64,000 nucleotides of DNA from Xanthoparmelia taractica (GCA_033085395.1 JANQBS010000002.1:434001-498000), one strand, 5' to 3'; counted from the stretch's first letter, positions 34,721 through 47,256 are shown. The notes: generated by a model not told the origin, from the sequence alone. Translations and numbers: made by a program.

Positions 34721-36209
34721 ATGCTCCTCCGACGCTCGTTCCTCGCCGTCAGACGACGAGTAGCTGCAAAGCCCATTACACCTAACGCACCACCCTTTTT
34801 CACAACTTCAATCGCGCGCCGTAAGCTCCGCCCTTCCCCTCTCTCCACAGCTACCTCGAGAGATCGGATGCTAATCGCCTTTGCTATGAACAGGGGCAAA
34901 AGAAGATGGAGATCCAATGCCAGGCCAGCCAGATAAAAAGATGATTGCTTTCGAAGGTACCTCACACCTCTCCAGATTCCCGCATTATCCGCTCTCCTCA
35001 CTCGCTATCACAATGTAATACCTTTGCACCTAACCACCTATACCGTATTCCTGCAACCCTTTCACTCTACAATACTCAAAGTAAACTGACTCCCTTCCTT
35101 CCTGCGCAGATATTAGATCAGAAGAAGACCTGCTTCCCCCCGGCGCCGAACCCGGTACCGTTCCCACGGACCTCGACCAAGCCACCGGCCTCGAGCGTTT
35201 CGAACTCCTCGGCAAAATGCAAGGCATTGACGTCTTCGACATGAAACCGTTGGACGCCAGTCGCAAAGGTACAGAGGCCCTTTTCACTACTACTACCGTG
35301 ACATCCTTTACTATACCAGATGAGGGAGGATACGCTTGTTGGGACTATAGTGTGCGAGTGTGGTCAGAAGACTTGGAGGGCCTGTGCGGGCGGGGGCTGG
35401 TGTTGGGGCTACAGGATATGGAGGAATGAAGGGACGAGGACGGAGACGAAGCTGAAGGAGTGGAAGTTGGCAAGGATGATGGAGAAAGAACAGACGGAGA
35501 GTGCGGGGAGTTGACCATGTCGAGAGAAAGAGAAGACGCGGACACCACGCCACTCACACAGCGTTGTGATGGTTTTTTTCCTTGCGTTGCAGGGCATCAC
35601 GGGGTTTGACGAATGATGAATAAAACGAATTGAATGAATAGAGGCTAACGTATCAACGACGAAAAACAACAGGCACCCTCGACAACCCCATCGTCGTCAA
35701 ATCAGCCGGCGACGAACAATTCGCCGGTTGCACCGGCTACCCAGCCGACAGCCACGTCACCCTCTGGTGCGGCGTACGTCCTCCCTTGTCCCTATTCTTG
35801 TCCTACCCTACACTCCGCAGCCCTACCTGCTCCTTCTGTTGTGCCTCAGGCAGATTACTACCCCACCATGATCACAGTCATTTATCCACACTCACCCCCA
35901 TTCCCTTCCACACTTCTCCTCCCTCCTCCTCCCTCCTCTTCCCCTTCCTCGCTTCCAAACAACCAACCAACTAACCCCCCCTCTCTCACAAAACAGATGT
36001 CCCGCGCCCGCCCCGTCGAACGCTGCGCCGAATGCGGCAGCGTCTACCGCATGGAGTACGTCGGACCGCCCGACGACCCGCACGCGCACCACGGCCACAG
36101 CGAGGAGCACGGCGACGCGTCGCATAATTACGAGGAGCCGAAGACGTTTGCGGATTATGTGAGGCCGGAGTATAGGGGGACGCCGCAGCCGCATTTTGGG
36201 CAGTCGTGA
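34721..36209 (+). CDS. COX4: Cytochrome c oxidase subunit 4 (COX4, mammalian COX5B type), mitochondrial
   Basis: The spliced product is 211 residues from five exons: 34721-34820, 34894-34956, 35110-35268, 35673-35773 and 35997-36209. The N-terminus MLLRRSFLAVRRRVAAKPIT is an arginine-rich mitochondrial presequence. The mature part has LLPPGAEPGTVPTDLDQATG, GLERFELLGKMQGIDVFDMK, then the zinc-site blocks GCTGYPADSHVTLWC and ERCAECGSVYRMEYVGP, typical of Cox4/COX5B. It is a nuclear-encoded subunit of complex IV on the matrix side. The third intron is 404 nt, long for this window, and the fourth is 223 nt. The His/Asp-rich tail (DDPHAHHGHSEEHGD) is longer than in yeast. It converges on PRP8. Confidence 0.93.
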
Positions 36210-36698
36210 CGAAGGAGAGGATGGATATGGATATGATTAGGGGGAAAAGGGAGTGGGGGTGGGGGGGGGGGGAGGGTGGGCATAGAGGATGAGATGAGAT
36301 AAAAAGCGGGCTTAGGTGCTATGGCAATGGGGGTGTACATATTCGTAGTGGCTTGAAAGGGAGCGTGTGTGTGACGTGTAGCAATTCCAGCTTTTGCTCT
36401 TTACAGGCTCCAAGTTCAATTGCCATTGCAGTTCTTGATTATCGTTCACAGCTCAGGCTTATTGCACAATTTGAGTCTTGATGTTTGCTCTCCTGCTATT
36501 CGACCATCATACAACAGATCGCCTCTTCCCTCCCCTAACGCCATTCCTTCAGTCGCTACCTCCTCTCATGACCATCAAGCCTCGTGCCCACAATCCATGC
36601 ATCATGAATATAGCATGCGGCTTCTTATCAGGTTTACCCAGCATGACATATTCCATTTCCACCCATTTTTTTTTCTCACTCCATCATCATCAAACCAC
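36210..36698. other. Convergent 3' spacer, COX4 and PRP8
   Basis: 489 bp holding both 3' UTRs. It includes a G-run of 10 or more around 36260-36272 interrupted by single bases. No gene is supported. Confidence 0.35.
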
Positions 36699-39600
36699 CT
36701 AAGCGAAATTATCCTGCCTATCAACCCAGATATCCTCCAACTCCGCGAAATTCTGAAAATGCAACGGCCGATGCACGTCGGCGTAGAAACCCAACGGCAC
36801 GTCCATCTTCACCGGCACGGCCTTCTTCTCCACGCCCGAGAAGCTGGCGCCCATGAAGCTGTAGTTCCACGTGTTCTGCTCCGGCACCAAGAAGTAGCCG
36901 CGGATCTTGTCGCTCAGCAGCAACTGCGTCTTCTCGCCCATGCCCGAGGTGCTGAAGCCGGAGGGCATGTCGGAGCCTAGGTCTTTGTTTTCGGAACCCC
37001 ACTTGTAGCCCTGGGGCGTGAGGGCCCAGGCCGCGAGGGAGACGGAGCCAGGGGTGAAGGATACGGTCATCGTGACTGTTTTCTTGTCCCAGCTAGGGTG
37101 GGAAGACATGAGACGGGCATGATGTGTTACGTCTGCGGCTGTCATATAAGGAGGTTCGTTGCCAGCCACTGTGTGTATGATACCTAAAGGCTCTAGAGAA
37201 GAGAGGTTTGGGTGTTGCGGCAATTGATGCGGGAGCTGTACATCACGTGTATTACCGACTTGAGGTATCATGACTATAGTGCGGATCTCCTTCACTTGGT
37301 CATTGTCAGGGGGCGAAGAACCGTAGAGATAGCCTGCCACCTGGACGCGGAGATCAGCGATGGTAATGAATCGCTTAAGGATATTCTTGGGCATAATGTA
37401 TGTGTGGTGTCCTTCCTCGTGGACGTCGTCCGAGGATATATAGATGTTATTCGCACGGGTACGAAGGTTTGAGGTTGCAATGGCTCGGGTGCGCCATTCT
37501 GTTTTGGAGGCGAAGGATTGTTGCTCAAACTGCGATGTGGTGGTCACAATAATGTCTTCACCGTGGACGTTTTGGGTCTTGGTGGTGACCGCAGTAAGCT
37601 GTTGCTGTTCTTGCTGCTGCTTCTCGATCTCGGCAGCTTGTTGGCGTTGCATGGAAGGGGCGCTGATCTCCATTCCCAGAATGATGTCTCGGATTTCGCT
37701 GGTGGTCAGACTGGAGGTATTGACGTTATTCTTCTTGCCGTAATCATTGAGAATAAGATCTCGCAGTTGCACTTCAACCTTGATCCAGTCCTCGTCAGAC
37801 AGCGTGGGCCAGATATGGTGTTCCTTGGTGATCACTGTTTTGTCAGGCCGGAGCAACAGCTTGGTCTTGTCTTGATTGACATGTAAGGCACGTAGGATGA
37901 GGACAAGTCGCGAGAATGCAGTGTACGAAGAGATGGTCTTGAGCCACTCATCGTACAGATTGAACAGCATCATTTTCGGTTCAGTGGCACGGAGGATCAT
38001 ATCACCCAGCTTCTCAACTTTCATTGCAGCCTGGAAAGGCAGCTGGAGCTCAGAAGCTCGGATCGAGATATTCGGGAAATCAAGCAAATGGACTTCTAAG
38101 GGATCAAGTAGACCCTTTCTGGTGACAATGAGCTGCTTTGGCTGCTCCTCAACTGGCAGAGATCGAATCAGTGCCGCCACTTCTTCTGCAGTCTTCCATT
38201 TGGCCAGTTGACCCAGACGCTTCTGGCCAGCCCAGACGCTCGTATGGATGATCTTTAGGAACAGTTGGCCTGTTCTAGGGTTGAAGATAAAGATGGCCCC
38301 GTTGATGGGCTTCGTTGTCAAATTCCCTTCGAATGTCTTGTGAATCGTGACTCGGTAGACGTTGGTGTCATCGATAAACAGCTGGATCTGATTGCTGAAA
38401 AGTTCAGAGTAATTCTGCGAATTCAAAAACTCCTGGTTGCTCTCGGATGCATAGAGCTGCAGACCCTTTCGGATACGCTCCCTGAGCACATACAGAGCAG
38501 GGTTGGCTTTCATGATTTTAGCCATGGCTTGCTGGACGAGCGTCTTAAGACCAGGAAAGTATTGACCATATGCGGAGTAGAGGTTGTAAGCAAGATCGAT
38601 ACCAATCATCAGGCCAGTGGCAGACGGGTAGATACTCATACTATCGGTGGTGTAATCTAGGTACTTGGCACGCACATATCGCTCAATGTCGTGCGAGTCG
38701 TAGTCTCCATATCGCAGCTGGACGTCGACCCAGAACTTGTTGGTAGTTGTAGGCTCAGTGATGTCCTTGGTGTCAAACAGTATTGATGGTCTTGTCACGT
38801 TCCACTTGTGAGTAGCGAAGAGCAGGATATCAGCGCAAGAGCTGTTCATCTTATAAGACTTTCTCGGATGGATTGTTTCCTTCTGCACTGTCTCGATACC
38901 CAGCTGATCCAACTCTTGGTCGAAGACCTGGCACAGGTCCATGACGACCGACTCGTGAATCTTCTGCCACAGATGGGCACGGAAGATCTGAATTAGCGAA
39001 ATCTTCAAAGTCGGAATCTTGCCATGCAAGAAGATACCAGTCAAATCAAGTTGCACCTGGAATCCAACGTAAACATTTGCGCGATTTATTGTGGGTGACC
39101 TTGAAGAGGGACGTTAGTCAGGGTAGATTCAAAAAAAAAGGTACGTTAGGCAGGGTTGATTCAAAGGAAAGGAGACATTAGTGAGGGTAGATTCAAAAAA
39201 GAAAGGGACGTGAGGCAGAGTAGATTCAAAGAAACGGGGACGTCAGGCAGGGCAAATTCAAAGAAAGGGGGGCGTGAGGCAGGGTAGATTCAAAAAACCC
39301 TTGATGGGGTTAGGGGTTCTTACCACCAAAGTGTGAATCGACGGTTCGGAATCTGATTAAGACCAGAACGTTGGGCATTCGTCAGCTTCTTGAACTTCAT
39401 GCTTTCCTCGAACCCGCTCGCTTTTTCCCAGAAGAGACCTTCCCATGATGGGAAAGCCGTGGCCTTGAAGAGCGTATGCTCAAGGATTGTTTCCACACCA
39501 CCAAGTGCCTGAATGACATCTGTTCGGTAGGCGTTGAGATTCCATAATTTTCCGTCGTGACGCTGACTTGTCCACCAGAAGGGATTGCTCTTCATCAGCT

Positions 39601-42600
39601 GGTACGTCTTGAACTCTGTGCGAGCCCTGAAACCCTTGTCGAAACTCAAGGTGCTTCGATCTTTTTGGAACAACGTGTTGATACGCGGCAAACCGCGATC
39701 CCAGCTGTCTTCCAAATCTTCGAGTGTCAGTCTTCGGTTCTGCTGATTGGCTTCTTGACGCTTCTGGGAGTACTCGGTCCAAACACGCTGCGAATCGATG
39801 AACTCGGCTTCCCATGGGATGATGTATCGGAAGATGTTGGGAATGAGAGTCTCCTCGTCATGGCTCATACCAGATCGGTAATGGGTGACGCCTACGTCAG
39901 TCTGCTTCGACCATCGCTTGTCGCTAGTTGGGATGAGGATGTGAGAGCCAGAAATCATGCCAAGACCTCCAAGCTCCTTTGGCGTATAGAACACCGCAGG
40001 CGGGAACCTTGAGGGCATCTTGGAATTGAGACCGATTTTGACGCGAGTCTGAATCTTAGTCTCGCACTTGACAATAGTGTCGAGTAGGTTGACCGTCGAA
40101 ACCGCAGCTTCACGATAGTAGGTGAACAGTGCAATCAAGCTAGTGTTCCATTTGTTGGCAATCTTCGTAAATGTAGTAGAGCCAGAAGACATCAAGATCT
40201 GTCTGATACGGTTATTGAACTTCTGAATGTCCTCCTCTGTGACCTGTAAAAACGCATGAGCAGTTCGCTCCTTGGTGGTGTTATCCACAAGGGACCAGAC
40301 ACTGTCCTTGACGGGGAACTCCTCGTTCAGATTCCGGATCTTGGGCAAGATGCGGACTTCGAATCCGCTCATCGAGAAAAGCAGATTGGGGTTGTCTCTG
40401 CTATAAACACTGGCGAACGTGTCGTCCCATTCAATGGTAGTAATTGATCTTGGCAACCTATTCTTGAGGTCCCAGAAGACAGCGCGCCCAAGGTTGACAT
40501 CGTGTCGCATCAGCCTCATCCTCGAGTCTCGAGGCCAACATTTCTTGTTGCGATACCCAATCACATTCTCGAAATTTGGATCCGGCTGTTCTGTCAAGAA
40601 GCGCTGGATGAGGTCTCTCGACTCGTCTGCAGAAAACCTTAAAAAGACCCAGATACGGTCAATGTATCTGGTGTATAGTCGGATTGGATGCCTCGTCTCG
40701 GTCTTGCGATCTCTGAATTGTAAGAAGTCATTTGGACTCTGAGGTGGACCAGCGATTTCGCTCGCTCGTTGCAGGCCGAGCAGCAGGAGGTCTAGAACGA
40801 GACCGTAGTACTGGAAGACGAAGGCTGAGAATTGGAGACCTCTGATCATTCCATAGCTGTTCGTATGGTTCATGTCCTTGTAGTTCAGCTGCACGTTGTT
40901 CTTCGAAGTGATATAGTCAGCCAGATTGTGATCCATAATCAAGCGCAAAAGCCTATTCAGCAGCGTAAGGTCGATCTTCTCGTACACCTTTGAAAGCTGA
41001 GTCTCAATCATGACGTTGCACTCCCCATCAGCTGTCTCCCAAACACCGCCAAGATTGTTGATACCTTGAGCCCATTTGTAGGTGAGTAGCGGCGGAACCT
41101 CAGAGTCCGAGGGTTTGATCCATGCGGGGAACAAATGTCTTTGATCAGCCTGATACCAGAGATACTGGTCGAGATAGGCATCGGTGATCTTCTCGATAGG
41201 CTCAATATCGTAGACAGGGTTGATGCTGCTGTAGTTGTCATTCATGTCAATGCCAACTTCCTTGAAAGCACGCTGCGTAAGCAAGAAGCGCTTGATACGC
41301 GTGAGGGTCGTTCCAGGAGAATCGTAAGCCTGCTCAATAAGAGCAAGCTCTTCTCTTTGGTTTTGATTCAAACGACCCTTGACCGAGTATGCTTCTCGCA
41401 GTCGTTCCAAAGCCAGAATCAAGATCTTGGTATCGTGCTTGTATGATACAGCTGGGAAGGGTATCGGAGAGTACTTTCTTGATTCGAGCCAATGAACTGT
41501 GGTCGTGTAAATAGCCACGGCTTCTTCCGACGACACATAAGGACCGTCTTTCATGTAGTTGTGCTGTCGCTCCTGCTCTGCCTTCAGCCATAACCGTGTG
41601 AGACGGCCGAGGTTCTTCTTTGCGACGGTCTTGTCGACTGTAGCACCTCTCCTGATACGCTCTCGGTTGTAGTGTGCAACCGAGATCCACCAGTCAGCCT
41701 TGCTCTTGACATATCGTAGGATGATGTTTTCGATAGGCGCAGGTAGTCCGGGCACCTTCCAGGGTATGTTACTCTTCCAACACCTCCAAGCTTCAGACAA
41801 ATGTTGCAATACAGTGTTGACCTTATTCTGCTTGATACCTTCAGGCATCATGTCCATCAAGTCGGCCATGACAGAGGCTCGAAGCTCAAGGTCAAAATGA
41901 GACTCGACTCTCTGCTTTGTGACTGTCTTAGCCACACCCTTGCTGTGTCTGCCCTCGAATTGTCGAGAGAGCAGGTTACCAAGCCACCTCTCAAGTAACG
42001 GGATGATACCGCGCATGAAGAACAGCCACACCCTCCAAGCAGGCGCCCAGAAGCCGCATCCAGGTCCTTTGCCTACCGGGCCAGAGTTGAACCGGTAGTA
42101 AATAAGATGCTTCAGGTCTTTGCACGATCGAATCTGGTGCATGAGCTTGTACTTGTATCGGTACATACCGGTCAGTTGTCCGACGTGGTTGAAGGCATAC
42201 AGAATGCCATCAGCCAATTGAAAAGCGTCAATATTGCCAAGACGGTACTGGACCTGAGCATCGACAATCAGCTTTGTCAGGCGCAAGATCTCTCGCATCA
42301 GATGGAAGGCGTTCCCAAAGCGTGACTTCTTACGCTCTTTTGTTGTAAGAGTTTTGACAGGCTTCAGATTGAAGTTGTAGTCCAGATGAAGGTATGTCAG
42401 GTTCTTGCGATGAATGAGCAAGTTCAGCATGTTGAAGCCCTGCCTGCACACCTGAAGACCGGCCTCAACCCAGTCGATGGTTGTCTGCTGAAAAAACTTC
42501 GTTGCACGTAGTGACTTCATCAGGTTCTGTTTGTTTTGCGCTTTGGGCCTTTTCTTGTGCAGCTCGTTCAAGACGTAGGTTTTCAGAAGCTTCTGGTAAG

Positions 42601-43990
42601 AAACTCTGACTTTGACTGGTTGACCTTGTGGGCAATGCTCTAGGTACCATTGCTTGACCAAAGGCACATCTTGAGCACGCACCATCTTTCCAGACCGACG
42701 GTCAAAGGGGAATGGCGCCCACCACAGTGCGATGGCCGATGACGTCTCGCTTGTGTAGAGTTCTTCGTCCGCCAAGAACGGCTCCATGTTACCGGGCAAT
42801 GTGAACTCCTCGTCTTCCATATTGCCATATCCAAAGATCTCATCTTCGTGGCTGACGGTAATGTTTTTGGGGGCAACAGAGCGAGACGATATTGGGTTGA
42901 TGATAGGATCGAAATAGAAGGCTGGAAGACTCGGGTCTTCAGCTCGGACATAGACAACCTGCGGATGGGAGTACCACGAAAGCTTAACGCTTCGAGGTAG
43001 CGAGTTGTATAGAAACGGGAAAGCCACGCGGTATTCAGTCCTAATAGGTGCTCGGAAGATGATCCGGTCGATGGCGTTGAACTCGCCAAAGTCTTCATCA
43101 TTTGGATCAACGTCCTTGTAGAGTGGCTCGAATCTTGGACCGCCGGGTATTGCGACATTCAGAGCCTTGGCAGTCTCGAAACTGGGAAGGTCGAACATGT
43201 GAAAGTAATTCTGATCAACCAGATCGCTCAACAACTGGTGACTAAGCCGGTACAGGGTGGCCATCTGCGGCAAAGTGAGGTTCCATTCTTTGTAGCTTGG
43301 CCCGTTGACATGAGGAGTGTCCAACAGCGGACGATGTTCGTAGAGCCAGTCGACGACGGGTCCATCTTCAGCTTCGTCGAGCTCCATCTGGATCGGCTCC
43401 AAGGGCTCTACATCTTCGATGTTCTCCGACCATGACAGCGGTGGTTCTTCGTCATCGAAAGGCGGAAATCTCATTCTCTTGAAATGCCGTCTATCGCTCT
43501 TCTCCCTTCGCATGCAAACCCACATGGTAGCCCACTGCGCGTGGAACACAGGCTCAATCACCCTTGGCGTTTCGTTGACCATCGTCAAGCAACCGTTGAC
43601 GTGATACAGCACCTTGACCTCCCTCGCCGACTCCCAAGGCATCGGCATATTCTCCAACAGTTTCAGCACCGCGTGCGGCATGAACTTCAAAGCACCCAGG
43701 TAGCTCCGCTTGTCACTGCTGAACTTCTTCTGCGACACATCTCCAATATCCTTGACAATCTTTCGTAGATGCTCCGGTGGCATATCAGCCTTTTGCGTCT
43801 CCACGAATCCTCCCTTCCGCTTCTCCCCGAAGCGGTTTCGCTGTGACCGTAGCCATTCCTTCTTTTTCTGGGCGAACTTTGCGACTTGGGGATCGGCAGG
43901 AGGTTGGTAGCCAGGTGGTGGGGGGGCCGAGGGCATCGAGTGAGGTCCTGCGCCCCATCCTGGTGGCGGCGGTGGTGGGAGAGAAGACAT
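36699..43990 (-). CDS. PRP8: Pre-mRNA-splicing factor Prp8 (U5 snRNP core)
   Basis: The spliced product is 2355 residues (human PRPF8 has 2335), from exons 43990-39324 and 39099-36699. The intron removal rebuilds [20 protein letters not shown] exactly. The N-terminus is MSSLPPPPPPGWGAGPHSMP. All regions are present: the N-terminal domain (PPEHLRKIVKDIGDVSQKKF), reverse-transcriptase-like and linker regions, the endonuclease-like region, the RNase H-like domain (LFIDDTNVYRVTIHKTFEGN) and the C-terminal Jab1/MPN domain (HHTYIMPKNILKRFITIADL through QDNFA). It holds the U5, U6 and intron RNAs at the spliceosome's active site and binds Brr2 and Snu114. No intein is present: the stretch FWEKASGFEESMKFKKLTNA is continuous. 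It is divergent from RPL34. Confidence 0.98.
39100..39323 (-). repeat. PRP8 intron made of six tandem about 32-bp repeats
   Basis: The only PRP8 intron (224 nt; donor GTAAGA, acceptor CTTCAAG) consists mostly of six imperfect copies of a 31-34 bp unit. On the sense strand each reads roughly TTTGAATCTACCCTGCCT then ACGTCCC plus a pyrimidine tract. The last copy carries CTGACTAACG, a good branch site, about 15 nt from the acceptor. Each unit therefore looks like a copy of the intron's own branch-site and pyrimidine-tract segment. Between 39299 and 39102 the sense strand contains no AG dinucleotide. Confidence 0.9.
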
Positions 43991-44362
43991 GGTGGTTAGT
44001 TGTTGTCGACTTGAATCCTACTTCATCAAGTGTTGTAGAGGCGTGATGGAAGACCTGCTGGTGGAGCAAAGCACCGCTTGGGTCTCAAAACTGCCACGGC
44101 GGCGACCCTATGCTATGAGCCTGAAAGATAGCTGATGGTCAGATTGCCTCTTACCTCATCTGCTATCACTTTGAGGGGAGCGACTTGTCGCGATGGTGTT
44201 TGAGCCCCAAAAGTGGCGGCTCTGCAAAAACGCTCGAGATACGCCAAGCCTCTAATTTTTAGCGCCTCGGCTAACAGTATCACACATTGCGAATTTTGGT
44301 TAACCTCATCGACGACGCAAATCAGATTTGACTCTACAGCGATCAGAGATCAAGTCGTCAAG
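43991..44362. promoter_or_regulatory. 372-bp bidirectional promoter region, PRP8 and RPL34
   Basis: The start codons of PRP8 (43990, minus) and RPL34 (44363, plus) face away from each other across 372 bp, so two highly expressed housekeeping genes share this spacer. No TATA box is evident near either start. The region includes CCAAAAGTGGCGGCTC (44207-44222) and GACGACGCAAATCAG (44311-44325). Confidence 0.5.
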
Positions 44363-44949
44363 ATGGGAGTGAGGTTAGCATATGTGAGTTGTCTTCCACT
44401 ACTACTCAGATAGGCCAATGCTGACATCTATGATGCGCAGCGACGGAGGAATCCGTAAGTCCCTCTATGAAGAGCAGATCTGCCATGTCCAGGCCCCACA
44501 CCTCGAGGGATCGTTGCTGATCAGATACCGCCAGGTACAATACACGTTCCAACAAAGTCCGCATCGTAAAGACCCCAGGCGGAAAGCTTCAATACCAGCA
44601 CACCAAGAAGAAGGGCAGTCCGCCAAAGTGCGGTGACTGCGGCACCAAGCTCCCAGGCGTCAGTCCTGCTCCGCGCTCTTATCACCTTCTCTACATCTAC
44701 GAAATCCAGTTTCCGCATGTCACTTCCAGGCAACCAGACGTGCTAACTTGTCCTTTGGGCCTCTAGATCCCCGCTCTCCGGCCCCGTGAATACTCCAAAA
44801 TCTCCAGGCCCAAGAAAACCGTACAGCGCGCATACGGAGGATCGAGGTGTTCAAACTGCGTGAAGGATAGGGTCGTGAGGGCGTTCTTGATCGAGGAGCA
44901 GAAGATTGTGAAGAAGGTGCTGAAGGAGAACCAGGCGAAGAAGCGTTAA
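44363..44949 (+). CDS. RPL34: 60S ribosomal protein eL34
   Basis: The spliced product is 113 residues from four exons: 44363-44383, 44441-44454 (only 14 nt), 44535-44658 and 44767-44949. The joined start reads MGVRLAYRRRNPYNTRSNKV, then RIVKTPGGKLQYQHTKKKGS, the zinc pairs CGDCG and CSNC, and the basic tail EEQKIVKKVLKENQAKKR. This matches eL34 across its length. Small early exons are typical of fungal ribosomal protein genes. It is a structural protein of the large subunit in the cytosol. Confidence 0.95.
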
Positions 44950-46256
44950 GAGGGCGCATCATGGGGAAAGGTCTGGTTGATATGATGGCTACAACTGCAT
45001 AAAAAAGGCATTGAAGCTCTTGATCGTGTTGAGTTCTGTTATCTTGTCAATCAATGCTCTGCTGATTGGTTGTTCAATCGCTCATATCGTTTCTCCAGCC
45101 ATCCAGCCAAAAAGCTACCATCAATCAGGCCATCCCATCTCTCTTTCGTCACTAACATCATGCAACACGGTCTTCATTTTGCCTCGATTTCTCTTCCCTT
45201 CCGCCGGCATATCCCCTCATTCCCACCTGCACGTCTCAATGATCGGTCCGCAAATCACAGGCATGAGCGGTTCAACGAGGGAAACAGAACAGCATAGTGA
45301 GCTTCAAACTCTCACCGTTCTCGCTATAGTGTACGTACGTACGTACCTATCTATACAAATTATATAACTCACATACCTCCCCTCCATATCCATCATACCA
45401 ACCAATATCCCTACCCTCCAAACCACTTACTTCCCCCTTCGCTAAATATGTCTTACCTTACGCATTACAACACACCTTACCTCACCTACCTTACCTTACC
45501 GGGCACAAAGTACATGGAGCACAATTACACACTATCATCGACATTGATTAAGATTACTTCTGTTGTGAACGGCAGGATGTATATATATGTATAGTCTTTA
45601 TTGATGGCGTGTTTGTATGTGTAGCGGGGAGAGTGGGTGGTGTGGCGTTTTAGAATTAGGATGGTGTGGGAGCGGATTAGGTGTATGTGTGGTCTTATGA
45701 AGCAAGTCGTTTGGTACAGACAAGACAGATGAACACCGCACAAGGCGAAATATACGATCCTACATATATAGGTACCCTTCCTTACCTTACCTTGCATCGC
45801 ACAACCCAAACCAAACCAATCCATGAATAAAAATCACAGCGAATACCTTCATCCTCACACCTCGCAACCTTCAACCACACAAGCACAATCCGTCCAAAAA
45901 TCCAAGGTAAATCCGCATGCAACCACACCCCCCTTCTCAAGCCATCCCCCTCCTTCTTCCCATTCACACATCCTAAATCCTAAATTCTCAACCCACCCTC
46001 ACCAAACCCCACAAACTTTGCCCCCTTCCTCCCTTCCTTCCTCACCCTCACCTTTCCCACACAACTCCTCGTCCCCTCTTCCCCCCCCCCCCCCCAATCA
46101 AACCCTTCTCCAGGGCCCCTCCTCAAAGCCCTCCCCCTCTCCCTCTCCCTCTTCCTCTGCATCTCCACAAACTAGACTCTGCATACTCAACATATTATAC
46201 ATGTGAAAGGGCAATCTTACCCCACTCCACTCCACTCCCATCACCATACACACCTA
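44950..46256. other. Spacer with simple repeats downstream of RPL34
   Basis: About 1.3 kb with no supported gene. It contains GTACGTACGTACGTACC (45331-45347), TTACCTTACC-type repeats near 45478-45500 and 45780-45795, and a run of 15 C at 46081-46095. Open frames here translate to Pro/Ser/His low complexity and are by-products of base composition. Confidence 0.45.
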
Positions 46257-46544
46257 TCCCATGGGCTGGCGGGTTGGGCGTAAAATGTCTTGGCATCCCA
46301 CATCAAAAAAAATCTACTTGGAAATAGTTGCAATATGCTCATTCCAACAACTCTCCTTTTGGAGCCTTCTGGGGCTTTGGATCCTTCTTCACGTGATCCG
46401 CATCATCGGATATCTTATTACGAGGCATGGTGTTGGCTAGCAATTGATCAATTATTGATTCTTTGGGTTGACGCGTTATTTTAATGGGGCGGGGCGGAGA
46501 GTAGGGCTGAACCCCTGAATTTTACGCCCTGCCAGCCCATGGGA
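46257..46544. mobile_element. MITE-like element with TA target duplication
   Basis: The left end TCCCATGGGCTGGCGGGTTG (then GGCGTAAAAT) and the right end ATTTTACGCCCTGCCAGCCC (then ATGGGA) form terminal inverted repeats of about 26-31 bp, differing by a short gap (GGGTTG versus AGGG). The 288-bp element is flanked on both sides by TA (46255-46256 and 46545-46546), the target duplication of Tc1/mariner (Fot1-like) elements. The interior has no transposase frame, so it is non-autonomous. It sits in the spacer between RPL34 and the acidic hypothetical gene. Confidence 0.75.
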
Positions 46545-46916
46545 TAGAAACACCTTCATAAAAAAAACCTACCTGGGTATAATCCTCGAACGAAAAGTGA
46601 TAGATGCAACCCACAAGTAAGTAAGTAAGTGATAGAGATACGACCCAAAAGGCAAGTAAGTGATAGATGCGGCCCATGGATAAGCCGATGCGATATTCAA
46701 GACGTAAATAACCCCTTCAAGACAATAAACAACGTAAACCCTACAATTCGGCAACTGACTGAAAAAGCGTGAAAGAAACAGCACTCGTGATGCACCTTCT
46801 TGACAATCCAAAAGAAGGATGGAAGGAAGGAAGGAAGAAATCCACTCACACATACATACCGAGCGAGCGAGAGAGAGGGTGGGCATGAGTAAGTGAGATA
46901 AGACGCAGACGAAGTG

Positions 46917-46956
46917 TACATACATACATACATACATACATACATACATACATACA
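46917..46956. repeat. Microsatellite (TACA)10
   Basis: Ten uninterrupted copies of the tetramer TACA. It lies in a wider region of tetramer repeats: GTAA near 46617-46631, GGAA at 46820-46838, CATC at 47167-47180. Such tracts are likely to vary in length between strains. Confidence 0.95.
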
Positions 46957-47256
46957 GATCGTCAGGTCAGGACTCATAAAGTAAGAAAACCACCTCGCCC
47001 AACCAACCAACCAACGCGCAGACTCGGACGGGATAGAAAGAGGAGAGGAGAGGAGAGGGCATGCGATAATCGCTAATGAAATGAGAGCAGTCAGTGTATC
47101 ATTCATAGGTTAGGGCCAGATAACCCATACCCCATCCACCACTTCCCTCACGACTCCATCCCAGCCATCCATCCATCCATCCAAACTGATTTCCCCTCCA
47201 AAAAAAATAAAAAATAAAACACACAAAACTCGTACTCGTCCCAACAAGACATGGCA

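Noticed and set aside
36721..37002. Arg/His-rich minus-strand frame inside PRP8
   Set aside because: It is an alternative frame of the GC-rich Jab1/MPN coding region, a shadow of PRP8.
39316..39420. Possible PRP8 intein site
   Set aside because: Many fungi carry an intein in PRP8, but here the whole C-terminal half is continuous and the only interruption is a 224-nt spliced intron.
45823..46206. 127-codon Pro/Ser/His-rich plus-strand frame
   Set aside because: Produced by C-rich low-complexity sequence including a 15-C run; no coding support.
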